Source: Longirhabdus pacifica | Lineage (GTDB): Bacteria > Bacillota > Bacilli > Paenibacillales > DSM-105158 | Direction of reading: 5' to 3' | DNA: 64,000 bases | Assembly: GCF_004115085.1 (NCBI RefSeq) | Contig: NZ_QXJP01000009.1 | Coordinates: forward strand, 1-64,000 | In this document: piece after piece, positions 35,466-44,869 of the stretch | How positions within the stretch are numbered: the stretch's first letter is position 1 | Layout of the letters: every line of letters starts with the position of its first letter | The notes under the pieces: generated by a model | Seen by the model: the letters and a program-made list of their open reading frames with translations, nothing else | Told to the model about the DNA's origin: nothing | Database searches by the model: none | Position numbers and translations under genes: made by a program

Positions 35466-36785
35466 ATGAAAAAGTTCTTCATTGTATGTATTTCAATCAC
35501 ATTGATGTCAGTTTTTGCTGCTGGATGTAGCAGTGACTCTGAAAGTAGTAGTGGTAAAGACGTGTTGAAAATTTGGTCCTTTACAGATGAATTAGAAAAA
35601 TACGGTGCAGTTGAAAAATTCGAAGAAGAACACGGGATAGAAGTAGAATTGACTATCGTCCCCATTGCGGATTACCCAACAAAGCTTAGACCGGCACTGG
35701 AAAGCGGGGTAGGTGCACCAGACGTATTTACTGGAGAAGTGGCTTTTATCAAACAATGGACAGAGCGAGATTACTGGGAGAACTTATCAGCGGAACCATA
35801 CAACGTAGATGAGTGGGAAGATGACTATGTTCCTTATGTATTTGATCTAGGGAAAGATCCAGAAGGAAATGTGAAGGCACTGTCATGGCAAACGACGCCA
35901 GGTGGTATTTTCTATCGCCGAAGTATTGCGAATGAAGTGTTAGGGACAGATGATCCAGAACAAGTAGGAGAAATGTTCAGCACTTGGGAAGGGTTGTTTG
36001 AAGCAGGTGAAAAGTTGAAGCAAGCAGGATATCGACTATTCGCGGATGAAGGTGCAATACGTTGGTTTGCGAGAGGTGTGGATTCACAACCGTGGGTAAA
36101 TGAAAATGATGAGCTCATCATGACAGATGCAAAAGTAAGTTATTTTGAGCAAGCAAAAATACTTCGAGAAAATGATTATACCGCTTTTGCACCAGAGTGG
36201 TCCCCATCTTGGTTTGCTTCGATGGATGGTCCAATCGCTTACAACGGTGGATGGGAAGATGTTAATGAAGAATCCAAAGATAAAACGGAAGTATTTGCGT
36301 ATCCCTTACCGACATGGGGTTTACACAGTGTGTTGAAAGAAAATGCTGAAGCAACGGTTGGAGATTGGGGGCTTGCGACAGGTCCGAATCCATATTTTTG
36401 GGGAGGAACATGGTTAGGGGTGTATAAAGATTCGAAGAAAAAAGATTTAGCGTTTGAATTTGTGAAAATGATGACTCATGACGAGGAATTTTTAACCAAT
36501 TGGGCGAATGAAACAGGTGACGTTCTCTCTTTCCTACCTGTAACGGATAAAATCCAAGATACCGTGAGTGAAGATTTCTTAAGCGGACAAAACAACTATA
36601 AGTTTTTCCTAGAACAAGCCAAAGCAATCGATGCGAATGCAGTGACGAAATATGATCAAGAAATTGACACGCTGCTCGGCACGCACGTGCAAGAATATGT
36701 TGACGGTAAAAAGTCCAAGGAAGAAGCAGTTCAAGATTTTTATAAAGCAGTAAAGAACGCTTATCCTAACATCAAAACACCTTAG
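35466..36785 (+). CDS. Sugar ABC importer, lipoprotein binding subunit
   Basis: 439 residues from ATG 35466 with GGGGG upstream. Lipoprotein signal MKKFFIVCISITLMSVFAAGC with lipobox Cys21, then a Ser-rich linker. A family-1 extracellular solute-binding protein: VLKIWSFTDELEKYGAVEKFEE, PALESGVGAPDVFTGE, and FEFVKMMTHDEEFLTNWA. It captures oligosaccharides outside the membrane for the two permeases downstream. Given the regulator and GH1 enzyme, beta-1,3-gluco-oligosaccharides are the likely ligand. Confidence 0.92.
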   Translation: MKKFFIVCISITLMSVFAAGCSSDSESSSGKDVLKIWSFTDELEKYGAVEKFEEEHGIEVELTIVPIADYPTKLRPALESGVGAPDVFTGEVAFIKQWTERDYWENLSAEPYNVDEWEDDYVPYVFDLGKDPEGNVKALSWQTTPGGIFYRRSIANEVLGTDDPEQVGEMFSTWEGLFEAGEKLKQAGYRLFADEGAIRWFARGVDSQPWVNENDELIMTDAKVSYFEQAKILRENDYTAFAPEWSPSWFASMDGPIAYNGGWEDVNEESKDKTEVFAYPLPTWGLHSVLKENAEATVGDWGLATGPNPYFWGGTWLGVYKDSKKKDLAFEFVKMMTHDEEFLTNWANETGDVLSFLPVTDKIQDTVSEDFLSGQNNYKFFLEQAKAIDANAVTKYDQEIDTLLGTHVQEYVDGKKSKEEAVQDFYKAVKNAYPNIKTP

Positions 36786-36807
36786 TATAAGACTGCGTAC
36801 TTCATCT

Positions 36808-36836
36808 ATAGGGATAAGGACTATCCCTATTTGTTT
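36808..36836 (+). terminator. Hairpin between binding-protein and permease genes
   Basis: ATAGGGATA, five-base loop, TATCCCTAT, then TTGTTTT. Such attenuators let the binding protein be made in excess over the permeases. Confidence 0.6.
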
Positions 36837-36862
36837 TAGCCAAAGGAAGGCGGGGATAGACT

Positions 36863-37768
36863 GTGAAAAACATTAACTACAAAGGATACTACTTTATAGC
36901 GCCATTTTTTATCGTGTTCCTCATTTTTAACGTATATCCTGTTTTTTTAACGTTTTACTATACGTTCACACAATACGAAGGGTATGGCAAACCAACCTTT
37001 ATCGGCTTAGACAACTATGCTCGTATCATCACCGATACGTATTTTTTAGAAGCTTTTATGAATACGTGGAAAATTTGGGGTTTTAATTTTATTTTGCAGC
37101 TTGGCATTGCTCTTTTATTGGCCGCATTATTTTCCGATTTGCGTTTTAGAATTAAAGGTCTAGGCTTTTTCCGAGCGGTGTTTTATTTACCCAATTTAAT
37201 TACGGTCAGCTCTGTTGCACTTTTATTCGGTATTATGTTGGATTGGCAATATGGTTCCATTAATCAATTACTATTAAATATAGGGATTATTTCCGAACCT
37301 ATTCATTGGTTGAACCAACCTTTTACCGCTCAATTATCCGTTTCTCTCATTTTGACATGGATGTGGTTTGGATTTACGTTCATCGTGATTATGGCCGGTG
37401 TTTCTGGCATTTCGAAAGATTACTATGAAGCTGCTCTAATGGACGGGGCCAATAGTAGACAAACGTTTACGAAAATAACGATGCCATTATTAAAGCCGAT
37501 CTTATTATACGTGCTCATTACTTCGCTAATTGGAGGTCTTCAATTATTTGAACTTCCCATGCTCATGTCGAAGAACGGATTAGGAGAACCAGAAGGCTCT
37601 TTAAATACGATGGTTTTATATTTGTATAATCAGGCATTCCGTTACAATAACTATGGTTATGCAGCAACCATCGCTTATGCACTATTTTTAATCACTGTCA
37701 TTTTTTCAGCCGTTACATTTAAATCGATGTACCGTGATGCAAAAGTGATGAAGAATAGGGGGGAATGA
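36863..37768 (+). CDS. Sugar ABC importer permease 1 (MalF-like)
   Basis: 301 residues, GTG start after GGGG. Six membrane helices, the first at YYFIAPFFIVFLIFNVYPVF. The EAA loop that docks the ATPase is YEAALMDGANSRQTFTKITMPLLKP. It pairs with the next gene (four-base overlap). No ATPase gene is present in the operon, so a shared MsmX-type ATPase elsewhere must drive it. Confidence 0.92.
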   Translation: MKNINYKGYYFIAPFFIVFLIFNVYPVFLTFYYTFTQYEGYGKPTFIGLDNYARIITDTYFLEAFMNTWKIWGFNFILQLGIALLLAALFSDLRFRIKGLGFFRAVFYLPNLITVSSVALLFGIMLDWQYGSINQLLLNIGIISEPIHWLNQPFTAQLSVSLILTWMWFGFTFIVIMAGVSGISKDYYEAALMDGANSRQTFTKITMPLLKPILLYVLITSLIGGLQLFELPMLMSKNGLGEPEGSLNTMVLYLYNQAFRYNNYGYAATIAYALFLITVIFSAVTFKSMYRDAKVMKNRGE

Positions 37769-37770
37769 AG

Positions 37771-38661
37771 ATGAAAACACAAAACGTGCTTAAAACAGAA
37801 AACCAAATGATCCATACACCGAAGAAAGTCAAAAATTCAAAAAACAAAACTATAAAAATAATCATTTATGTGCTGTTAATTGTACTGACGATCATTAGTG
37901 TTATTCCTTTTTATATGATGATCATTAACGCGACGCGATCAAATAAGGAAATCATTCTAGGATTCAGCTTCATTCCCGGAAGCAGCCTTATAGATAATTA
38001 TAAAACGATGATAGAGTATGTGAACATATGGGTTGGCTTCAGAAACAGTTTGTTCGTATCTGTATGTGTCACGCTCTTGAGTGGGTATTTTTCAGCATTA
38101 ACCGCTTTCGGTTTTGCGGTATACCAATTTAAAGGTAAAAATATATTGTTCTTATTTATGCTCATCATGATGATGGTTCCAGGGCAACTCGGGTTAATTG
38201 GCTTTTATGAGTTAAACAAATTTCTTGGCACACTGGATACGTATATTCCGCTCATCATACCAGCCATCGCCAGTCCGTTTGTCGTTTTCTTTTTACGTCA
38301 ATATTTGTCATCTACGTTGCATCCATCCTTATTAGAGGCGGCTAGAATGGACGGAGCGGGTGAGTTAAGAATTTTTCATACGGTAGCCTTACCGATTATG
38401 ATGCCAGCAGTAGCTACGATGTCTATTTTTACGTTTATTGGTTCTTGGAATAACTATCTCGTTCCATTAGTCATGTTATTCTCGCCAGATAAATTTACGT
38501 TGCCCGTTTTAATGGGCTTCTTGAAAGGTTCTCAAGTCGCGGAGAATTTAGGTTCTTTGTACTTAGGTATTGCCATTTCTGTTGTACCGATTATGATCGC
38601 GTTCTTATTTTTCTCTAAATATATTATTAACAATATATCAGCAGGTTCAATCAAAGAATAG
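37771..38661 (+). CDS. Sugar ABC importer permease 2 (MalG-like)
   Basis: 296 residues from ATG 37771, which is better spaced from GGGGGGA than the ATG at 37765 that overlaps the previous stop. A basic N-terminal tail precedes the first helix (IIIYVLLIVLTIISVIPFYMMIINATR). EAA loop: LEAARMDGAGELRIFHTVALPIMMP. Forms the translocation channel with permease 1. Confidence 0.92.
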   Translation: MKTQNVLKTENQMIHTPKKVKNSKNKTIKIIIYVLLIVLTIISVIPFYMMIINATRSNKEIILGFSFIPGSSLIDNYKTMIEYVNIWVGFRNSLFVSVCVTLLSGYFSALTAFGFAVYQFKGKNILFLFMLIMMMVPGQLGLIGFYELNKFLGTLDTYIPLIIPAIASPFVVFFLRQYLSSTLHPSLLEAARMDGAGELRIFHTVALPIMMPAVATMSIFTFIGSWNNYLVPLVMLFSPDKFTLPVLMGFLKGSQVAENLGSLYLGIAISVVPIMIAFLFFSKYIINNISAGSIKE

Positions 38662-38675
38662 TAGAGGTGTTAAAC

Positions 38676-40010
38676 ATGAAGCAATTTACAAAAGAGTTTA
38701 TTTTCGGAACAGCAACATCATCGTATCAAATTGAAGGAGCAGCTTTTGAAGGTGGAAGAACACCTTCGATATGGGATACATTTTCTCGTACACCTGGAAA
38801 AGTGTTAAATGGCGATACAGGGGATATTGCTTGCGATCATTACAACCGGATGGAAGAAGATATTACTATATTAAAACAATTAGGTGTGGATTCATATCGA
38901 TTTTCGATCGCATGGCCTAGAATTTTCCCGCAACAAGGCCAGTATAATGAAGAGGGAATGGCATTTTACAAAAAACTTGCCACTCGTCTAGTAGAAGAAG
39001 GCATTCAACCAGCCGTAACGTTATATCATTGGGATTTGCCGCAGTGGGCTTATGAGCTTGGTGGCTGGATAAATCGTGATGTTGTGACTTGGTTTATGGA
39101 TTTTGCTAGTGTTTGTTTTCAGGAACTAGATGAGGTGGTATCCATGTGGACGACACATAACGAACCATGGTGTGCCTCTCTGCTTAGCTATCACCAAGGT
39201 ATTCATGCACCAGGTCATACAAACTTAGATGAAGCCATTAGAGCAGCACATCATATTTTATTATCTCATGGAGCAGCCGTTCATTTTTATAAAGAACAGT
39301 TTGGTGGCAAAAAACCGATAGGTATTGTACTCAATTTGGGTCCCACTTACGCTATGAGTGAAAGTATCAATGATCAATTAGCTGCGAATAACTGTGATGG
39401 TTATTTGAACCGATGGTTTTTAGATCCCCTTTTTAAAGGAGAATATCCGACAGATATGATGAACTTATATTCAAAATTCATTCATAACTATGACTTTATG
39501 GAAGACGGGGATTTAGATCTCATTTCGATAGAGTGTGATTTCTTAGGTGTGAACTTCTATAGTCGTTCTCTAGTAGAGTTTTCGGGGGCATCAGAAATGC
39601 TGTATAAAGGTGGATATTCCGATCTACCTAAAACGGGAATGGGATGGGATGTTGTCCCAGAGACGCTTCATGATTTAATCTATCGTCTGCGAGAAGAATA
39701 TACAGACCTTCCAATATATATTATGGAAAATGGAGCTGCGTATCCAGATGTATTAGAAGAAGACGGGCAAGTGCACGATATCCAGCGTACAGATTACGTG
39801 GAAAAGCACTTACATGTGGTGGCAGATCTGAATGAACAAGGCATGAATATTGCTGGATATTATGTATGGTCACTGCTAGATAACTTTGAATGGGCATTTG
39901 GGTATTCTAAACGATTTGGTATTGTGTATGTGGACTTCGAAACGCAGAAGCGTTACCTGAAAGACAGTGCGAAGCGGTATGCAGAAGTCATTCAACAACG
40001 CAGTATATAA
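38676..40010 (+). CDS. Beta-glucosidase (GH1)
   Basis: 444 residues from ATG 38676, six bases after AGAGGTG. FIFGTATSSYQIEGAAFEGGRTPSIWDTF is the classic GH1 N-terminal signature. The acid/base Glu is in TTHNEPWC and the nucleophile Glu in IYIMENGAA. No signal peptide, so it works in the cytoplasm on oligosaccharides brought in by the importer, releasing glucose. Last gene of the operon, followed by a strong terminator. Whether it prefers beta-1,3 or beta-1,4 links cannot be told here. Confidence 0.94.
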   Translation: MKQFTKEFIFGTATSSYQIEGAAFEGGRTPSIWDTFSRTPGKVLNGDTGDIACDHYNRMEEDITILKQLGVDSYRFSIAWPRIFPQQGQYNEEGMAFYKKLATRLVEEGIQPAVTLYHWDLPQWAYELGGWINRDVVTWFMDFASVCFQELDEVVSMWTTHNEPWCASLLSYHQGIHAPGHTNLDEAIRAAHHILLSHGAAVHFYKEQFGGKKPIGIVLNLGPTYAMSESINDQLAANNCDGYLNRWFLDPLFKGEYPTDMMNLYSKFIHNYDFMEDGDLDLISIECDFLGVNFYSRSLVEFSGASEMLYKGGYSDLPKTGMGWDVVPETLHDLIYRLREEYTDLPIYIMENGAAYPDVLEEDGQVHDIQRTDYVEKHLHVVADLNEQGMNIAGYYVWSLLDNFEWAFGYSKRFGIVYVDFETQKRYLKDSAKRYAEVIQQRSI

Positions 40011-40041
40011 GACAGCATGGTTTAAACTTGAAAAATAACTA

Positions 40042-40084
40042 CAAAGCCTTCTTTCTACTTCTATAGAAAGAAGGCTTTGTTTTG
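40042..40084 (+). terminator. Perfect 16-bp terminator
   Basis: CAAAGCCTTCTTTCTA (40042-40057) pairs exactly with TAGAAAGAAGGCTTTG (40064-40079), then TTTTG. It closes the beta-glucan operon. Confidence 0.88.
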
Positions 40085-40117
40085 CATGTGTGGTTGATTT
40101 GTATATTTGTTCATCAT

Positions 40118-40177
40118 GAAACTGCACAAGCACTTACAAGCCTTCCGGCATCTACTAAAGCAAAAGGAGGTAAAACT
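40118..40177 (+). promoter_or_regulatory. Conserved leader before each Cys-rich gene (first of four)
   Basis: Each of the four genes is preceded by about 60 conserved bases built from GCACAAGCA, a TAGCCTCC-like block, TACATCTAATAAAGC, then AAAGGAGG. The others lie at about 40728-40789, 41337-41397 and 41947-42008. It may be a promoter; CATCTAATA is one base off the sigma-K -10 pattern CATANNNTA, but no well-spaced -35 AC is clear. Confidence 0.5.
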
Positions 40178-40630
40178 ATGTTAAGAAGTCAAAGAACTGG
40201 ACACGTTCATGTGAAAAGAAGAGTAGTGACTTTACGTCAGATTAGAAGTGTGGATTGCCCAACTGATAGTATTTGTCAACAATTTACCAATTCCCCTTGT
40301 AGACGGGCGATCCAGCAAGGTTGCTTTTGTGAAGGTATTGTCGTTGGTGTTTGCAGAATAGTGGGTTCTAGCTTATTCACAAACGCAAACTTGCATTTTA
40401 AAAAAAACGGAGAGATACACTTTACACCAAGTGAATACCTTCAATACACCATTGTAAATACGCCTAAAAGAGGAAAATTTATAGTAAGAACATTTAGATT
40501 CAAGATGAAAAATAAAAACAGAAAAAGCTTCATTTCACAAACAGTAAACAGTAAAGGTAAATTAGAAAGTAAAAGAATAACGTTCAAACAAGCTAACAGA
40601 TGTAATTCTTGTAGTAAAAAGAGAGGATAA
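40178..40630 (+). CDS. Cys-rich basic protein, tandem paralogue 1
   Basis: 150 residues from ATG 40178 after AAAGGAGG. Open sequence upstream is a conserved non-coding leader, not protein. Layout: basic start (MLRSQRTGHVHVKRRV), Cys cluster (DCP, SICQQF, SPCRR, GCFCEG), core LFTNANLHFKKNGEIHFTPSEYLQYTIVNTPKRGKF, then RTFRFKMKNKNRKSF, SKGKLESKR, and a CNSC tail. No signal peptide. The family is unknown to me. Abundant Cys and Lys/Arg suggest a cross-linked structural role. Confidence 0.8.
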   Translation: MLRSQRTGHVHVKRRVVTLRQIRSVDCPTDSICQQFTNSPCRRAIQQGCFCEGIVVGVCRIVGSSLFTNANLHFKKNGEIHFTPSEYLQYTIVNTPKRGKFIVRTFRFKMKNKNRKSFISQTVNSKGKLESKRITFKQANRCNSCSKKRG

Positions 40631-40789
40631 CACAAAAGATACCTACTAATTAAAAGGTGGCTAATTGGATGTTTGACTTATCACTTAGTCAAATATCTAA
40701 TGCAGACTTACATTTTAGGAGAGAAGGATGCAATCGCACAAGCAAATGTTAGCCTCCTTACATCTAATAAACCAAAAGGAGGCTAGATT

Positions 40790-41237
40790 CATGTTAAGAA
40801 GGCATAGCAGTGGCACAGTGAAAGTGAGTAGAAGAGTAAAAACATTAAAACAAACTAGGGTAGACTGTCCAGCTAGATTTTGTATGGTAGTAGGTAATAG
40901 ACCCTGTAGGGATTTTGGTCCTGGTTGTATTTGCATAAGCCTCTTATTACCGGTTTGTGGAAGTTTTGCACCGGCTCAAATTACGAATGCAGACGTACAC
41001 TTTAGAAGAAATGGTTCTGTCTTTTTTACACCGAGTAAATATTTACAATACAGTATTATTAATTTTAGAAAAAATCGATTTATCATAAGAACGTTTAGAT
41101 TTCATATTAGGAACAAAAATAGAAAGAGATTTACATTTCAAAATTTGAATAGAAAAGGTAAATTAGTAATTAGAAGGATGGCGTTTAAAGAAGTGAATGC
41201 TGGTTGTGCGTCTTGTGCTAAAAAAAGAAGAAAATAA
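40790..41237 (+). CDS. Cys-rich basic protein, tandem paralogue 2
   Basis: 148 residues from ATG 40790, eight bases after AAAGGAGG. Same layout as paralogue 1: MLRRHSSGTVKVSRRVKTL, Cys cluster (VDCPARFC, RPCRDFGPGCIC), core AQITNADVHFRRNGSVFFTPSKYLQYSI, RTFRFHIRNKNRKRF, NRKGKLV, and CASCAKKRRK. Its first 20 residues are nearly identical to paralogue 4, so these two look like the most recent duplicates. Confidence 0.82.
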
Positions 41238-41397
41238 AGAAAAATATCTCTAACCTGGATCATGAGCGCGATAAAAAGCGAATAGACCTAGGTTATTGAT
41301 CGTGAGCCTTCTTCTCATACCCAAATTTATTCAGTATGCAATAGCACAAGCAAATGCTAGCCTCCGTACATCTAATAAAGCAAAAGGAGGTAAATAT

Positions 41398-41862
41398 ATG
41401 ATAAGAAGTCAAAGAAATAACCACGTTCATGTTATTAGAAGAGTGGAAAGGATAGCGCAGAGAAGAAGACGCCCATGTCCAGATGGTCGATCTTGCAATA
41501 TTATCGATAATTTTCCATGTAGGCAATTTGATTCTTGTCTTTGTATAGGAATACCATTCATTCCTGGGCTTAATGGTTGTTTGGATTTATCTCTTAGTCA
41601 AATATCTAACGCAAACGTACATTTTAGGAGAGACGGTGCTATATATTTTACACCTAGCAAATATCTACAATACAGTATTATTAGCACACCTAGAAAAGGA
41701 CGTACGATAGTAAGAACGTTTAGATTTAAGATTAGAAACAAAAATAGAAAGAGCTTTACAATCCAAAATTTAAATAGAAAAGGAAAATTAGTGAATAAAA
41801 GGTTCACGTTTAAAGAAGCGAATGCTGGTTGTATGTCTTGTCGTAAAAAAAGACGGAAGTAA
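41398..41862 (+). CDS. Cys-rich basic protein, tandem paralogue 3
   Basis: 154 residues from ATG 41398 after AAAGGAGG. Begins MIRSQRNNHVHVIRRV, like paralogue 1. Cys cluster RPCPDGRSCNII, FPCRQF, SCLCIG; core SQISNANVHFRRDGAIYFTPSKYLQYSI, then RTFRFKIRNKNRKSFTIQ, NRKGKLVNKRFTF and CMSCRKKRRK. Confidence 0.82.
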   Translation: MIRSQRNNHVHVIRRVERIAQRRRRPCPDGRSCNIIDNFPCRQFDSCLCIGIPFIPGLNGCLDLSLSQISNANVHFRRDGAIYFTPSKYLQYSIISTPRKGRTIVRTFRFKIRNKNRKSFTIQNLNRKGKLVNKRFTFKEANAGCMSCRKKRRK

Positions 41863-42008
41863 ATATAAACAAGATTCTAGATTGATGTAAAGAGAGTGGA
41901 TCTAGGATATGGATGTTGATTGTCATTCCCATATTTTATTCAGGCTGCAATCGCACAAGCAAATGTTAGCATCCTTACATCTAAATAAAGCAAAAGGAGG
42001 TTTGATTC

Positions 42009-42455
42009 ATGTTAAGAAGGCATAGCAGTGGCACAATGAAAGTGACTAAAAAAGTAAAAACATTAAGAAGAATTAGCGCAAACTGCCCATCTGGAAGGTC
42101 TTGTAATCCATTAAATAATAGACCGTGTAGTCAATTTAATCGATGCTTGTGTTTCGGTATTCCTTTTGAATGTTTAAATTTAGAATCCAGCCAAATATCT
42201 AATGCTAATGTGCATTTTAGGAAAGATGGTTCTGTCTATTTCACACCAAGTAAGTATCTACAATACAGTATTGTCAATAGCTCCAGAAAAGGAAAAACGA
42301 TAATAAGAATGTTTAGGTTTAAGATGAGAAACAAAAATAGAAAGAGTTTTGTTATTCAATATGTAGATGAAAAAGGGAAACTAGTGAGTAGAAGATCTAC
42401 GTTTAAACAAGCGAATGCCGGTTGTACGTCTGGTCGTAAAAAAAGACGGAAGTAA
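42009..42455 (+). CDS. Cys-rich basic protein, tandem paralogue 4
   Basis: 148 residues from ATG 42009 after AAAGGAGG. Cys cluster NCPSGRSCNPL, RPCSQF, RCLCFG; core SQISNANVHFRKDGSVYFTPSKYLQYSIV, RMFRFKMRNKNRKSFVIQ, DEKGKLVSRR. The tail CTSGRKKRRK has lost the second Cys found in paralogues 1 to 3. Confidence 0.82.
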   Translation: MLRRHSSGTMKVTKKVKTLRRISANCPSGRSCNPLNNRPCSQFNRCLCFGIPFECLNLESSQISNANVHFRKDGSVYFTPSKYLQYSIVNSSRKGKTIIRMFRFKMRNKNRKSFVIQYVDEKGKLVSRRSTFKQANAGCTSGRKKRRK

Positions 42456-42493
42456 ATATATTACATGCTGCAAGCGGTTATAATAGACTGTTT

Positions 42494-42568
42494 TTGATTT
42501 TCAAGGTTATAAACCTTATAATCAAATTAAAAGGATAGTATGGATCATAATGGATACTATCTTTTTTA
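42494..42568 (+). terminator. Two consecutive hairpins ending the Cys-rich cluster
   Basis: First an inverted repeat TTGATT...AATCAA around AAGGTTATAAACCTT (42494-42526), then GATAGTAT (42534-42541) pairing with ATACTATC (42554-42561) followed by six T. The second is a normal terminator. Confidence 0.7.
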
Positions 42569-42632
42569 TGCTGTTTTTCAATGTTTCGTCACACATACAC
42601 TAATATATTACGTCTATTTGTTTTGTAACGCC

Positions 42633-42685
42633 TTGACAAATAATTTTTTTTAATTATAATTATTACTAGATTAAAATTATTATTA
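42633..42685 (+). promoter_or_regulatory. ahpCF promoter with two PerR boxes
   Basis: TTGACA (42633-42638), 16-base spacer, TATAAT (42655-42660). A PerR-like box TTATAATTATTACTA (42654-42668) covers the -10 and a second, TTAAAATTATTATTA (42671-42685), follows. Each differs from TTATAATNATTATAA in only two positions. Peroxide induction through PerR is expected. Confidence 0.8.
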
Positions 42686-42746
42686 ACTAGCACGGTATTT
42701 GAATTTAACATCTACCGTGAAAAACATATTAGGAGGAATTTCAATT

Positions 42747-43310
42747 ATGTCATTAATCGGAAAAGAAGTACAAGCCTTTACAGCACAAGCATACAAAAAC
42801 GGTGATTTCATCGAGGTTACGGAACAGCATTTAAAAGGGCAATGGAGTGTATTTTGTTTCTACCCAGCAGATTTCACATTTGTATGTCCAACAGAACTTG
42901 AAGACCTTCAAAAAGAATACGCTGGCTTGCAAGAGCTAGGAGTAGAAGTATACTCTGTATCCACGGATACACACTTTACACATAAAGGATGGCACGATAG
43001 CTCCGAAGCAATTGGTAAAATTACTTATGCAATGATTGGTGATCCATCTCAAGCTATCTCTCGTGATTTTGAAGTTTTAGATGAGAACACAGGTTTAGCA
43101 GATCGCGGTACATTTATTATCGACCCAGACGGTGTCATCCAAACGGTAGAAATTAACGCAGGTGGCATTGGCCGTGATGCATCCACGTTAATCAATAAAG
43201 TAAAAGCAGCACAATACGTAAGAAACAATCCAGGTGAAGTTTGCCCAGCAAAATGGGAAGAAGGCGGAGAAACATTAACACCAGGGATTGACCTTGTCGG
43301 CAAAATTTAA
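42747..43310 (+). CDS. ahpC: Alkyl hydroperoxide reductase subunit C (peroxiredoxin)
   Basis: 187 residues from ATG 42747 after AGGAGGA. Peroxidatic Cys in [17 protein letters not shown], resolving Cys in [15 protein letters not shown]-terminus LVGKI. Reduces hydrogen peroxide and organic peroxides, and is recharged by AhpF encoded 23 bases downstream. PerR-box control is visible upstream. Confidence 0.97.
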   Translation: MSLIGKEVQAFTAQAYKNGDFIEVTEQHLKGQWSVFCFYPADFTFVCPTELEDLQKEYAGLQELGVEVYSVSTDTHFTHKGWHDSSEAIGKITYAMIGDPSQAISRDFEVLDENTGLADRGTFIIDPDGVIQTVEINAGGIGRDASTLINKVKAAQYVRNNPGEVCPAKWEEGGETLTPGIDLVGKI

Positions 43311-43333
43311 TGACCTTAAAGGAGTAGACAGCA

Positions 43334-44863
43334 ATGGTACTTGAAGCAAAAGTTAAAGCACAATTAAACGAATATCTTCAGTTAATGGAAGGCGATATCG
43401 TATTAAAAGTTAGTGCAAATACAGATAACGTATCGAAAGATATGATGAATCTAGTAAATGAACTTGCTTCAATGTCGCCTAGAATTACAATAGAAGAAAC
43501 AGAACTAAAAAGAACACCTAGCTTTAGTGTGAATCGTACAGCAGAAGATACTGGAATCACTTTTGCAGGTATTCCATTAGGACATGAATTTACTTCTCTT
43601 GTGTTAGCGATATTGCAAGTGAGTGGAAGAGCTCCTAAAGTAGATTCCGCTGTGATCGATCAAATTAAGGCGATAGATGAGCAATATCACTTTGAAACGT
43701 ATGTCAGTTTGAGCTGCCACAATTGCCCTGATGTTGTGCAAGCATTAAATATTATGAGTGTGCTTAATCCTAATATTACGCATAGTATGATTGATGGTGC
43801 TGTCTTCAAAGATGAAGTAGAAAGTAACAATGTGATGGCAGTTCCTGCTGTATTTTTAAATGGCGAATTTTTTGGTGGCGGTCGCATGACACTGGAAGAA
43901 ATTTTAGCGAAGCTAGGTTCTGGTGTCGATGCAGAAGCGTTTGCAGATAAAGAACCTTTTGATGTGCTGGTTGTTGGTGGCGGACCTGCTGGGTCAAGTG
44001 CAGCGATATATGCTGCCCGCAAAGGCATTCGTACCGGCATTGTCGCTGAACGATTTGGCGGTCAAGTACTCGATACGATGAGCATCGAAAACTTTATTAG
44101 TGTGAAACAAACAGAAGGGCCAAAGCTTGTAGCAAGTCTAGAAGAACATGTGAAAGAGTATGATATTGACGTCATGAATCTGCAACGTGCCAAACGTCTG
44201 GAAAAGAAAGATCTCTTTGAACTGGAACTCGAGAACGGTGCTGTGTTAAAAAGTAAGACAGTCATTGTTTCTACTGGTGCACGCTGGCGCAATGTTGGTG
44301 TCCCAGGTGAAGAAGAGTTTAAAAACAAAGGTGTAGCTTACTGTCCTCATTGTGATGGTCCATTATTTGATGGGAAAGATGTAGCGGTTATCGGTGGAGG
44401 TAATTCCGGCGTAGAAGCAGCGATTGATCTTGCTGGTATTGTAAAACATGTAACGGTACTGGAGTTTATGCCAGAGTTAAAAGCAGATGAGATTTTACAA
44501 CAACGTTTGTATAGTCTTCCTAATGTTACTGTGCTCAAAAACGTGCAAACCAAAGAAATTACAGGTACAGACAATGTAAATGGTATCACGTATATCGAGC
44601 GTGATAGTGAAGAAGAAAAGCATATCCCATTACAAGGGGTGTTCGTTCAAATCGGATTACTACCTAACACTGATTGGTTAGGAGAAATTGTTGAACGTAC
44701 TAAATTTGGTGAAGTGGTGGCGGATAAACACGGTGCTACCAATGTCCCAGGATTATTTGCTGCTGGAGATTGTACGGATACTCCTTACAAGCAAATTATC
44801 ATTTCTATGGGTTCTGGTGCAAATGCAGCTCTAGGAGCATTTGATCACCTTATTCGAAACTAA
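43334..44863 (+). CDS. ahpF: Alkyl hydroperoxide reductase subunit F
   Basis: 509 residues after AAAGGAG. The N-terminal half is a double thioredoxin fold with the CxxC site SLSCHNCPDVV. The C-terminal half is a thioredoxin-reductase-like flavoprotein: FAD motif VVGGGPAGSSAAIYAARKG, redox pair YCPHCDGP, NAD(P)H motif VIGGGNSGVEAAIDLA, and GLFAAGDCTD. Passes electrons from NADH to AhpC. Confidence 0.97.
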   Translation: MVLEAKVKAQLNEYLQLMEGDIVLKVSANTDNVSKDMMNLVNELASMSPRITIEETELKRTPSFSVNRTAEDTGITFAGIPLGHEFTSLVLAILQVSGRAPKVDSAVIDQIKAIDEQYHFETYVSLSCHNCPDVVQALNIMSVLNPNITHSMIDGAVFKDEVESNNVMAVPAVFLNGEFFGGGRMTLEEILAKLGSGVDAEAFADKEPFDVLVVGGGPAGSSAAIYAARKGIRTGIVAERFGGQVLDTMSIENFISVKQTEGPKLVASLEEHVKEYDIDVMNLQRAKRLEKKDLFELELENGAVLKSKTVIVSTGARWRNVGVPGEEEFKNKGVAYCPHCDGPLFDGKDVAVIGGGNSGVEAAIDLAGIVKHVTVLEFMPELKADEILQQRLYSLPNVTVLKNVQTKEITGTDNVNGITYIERDSEEEKHIPLQGVFVQIGLLPNTDWLGEIVERTKFGEVVADKHGATNVPGLFAAGDCTDTPYKQIIISMGSGANAALGAFDHLIRN

Positions 44864-44869
44864 TGTTAT

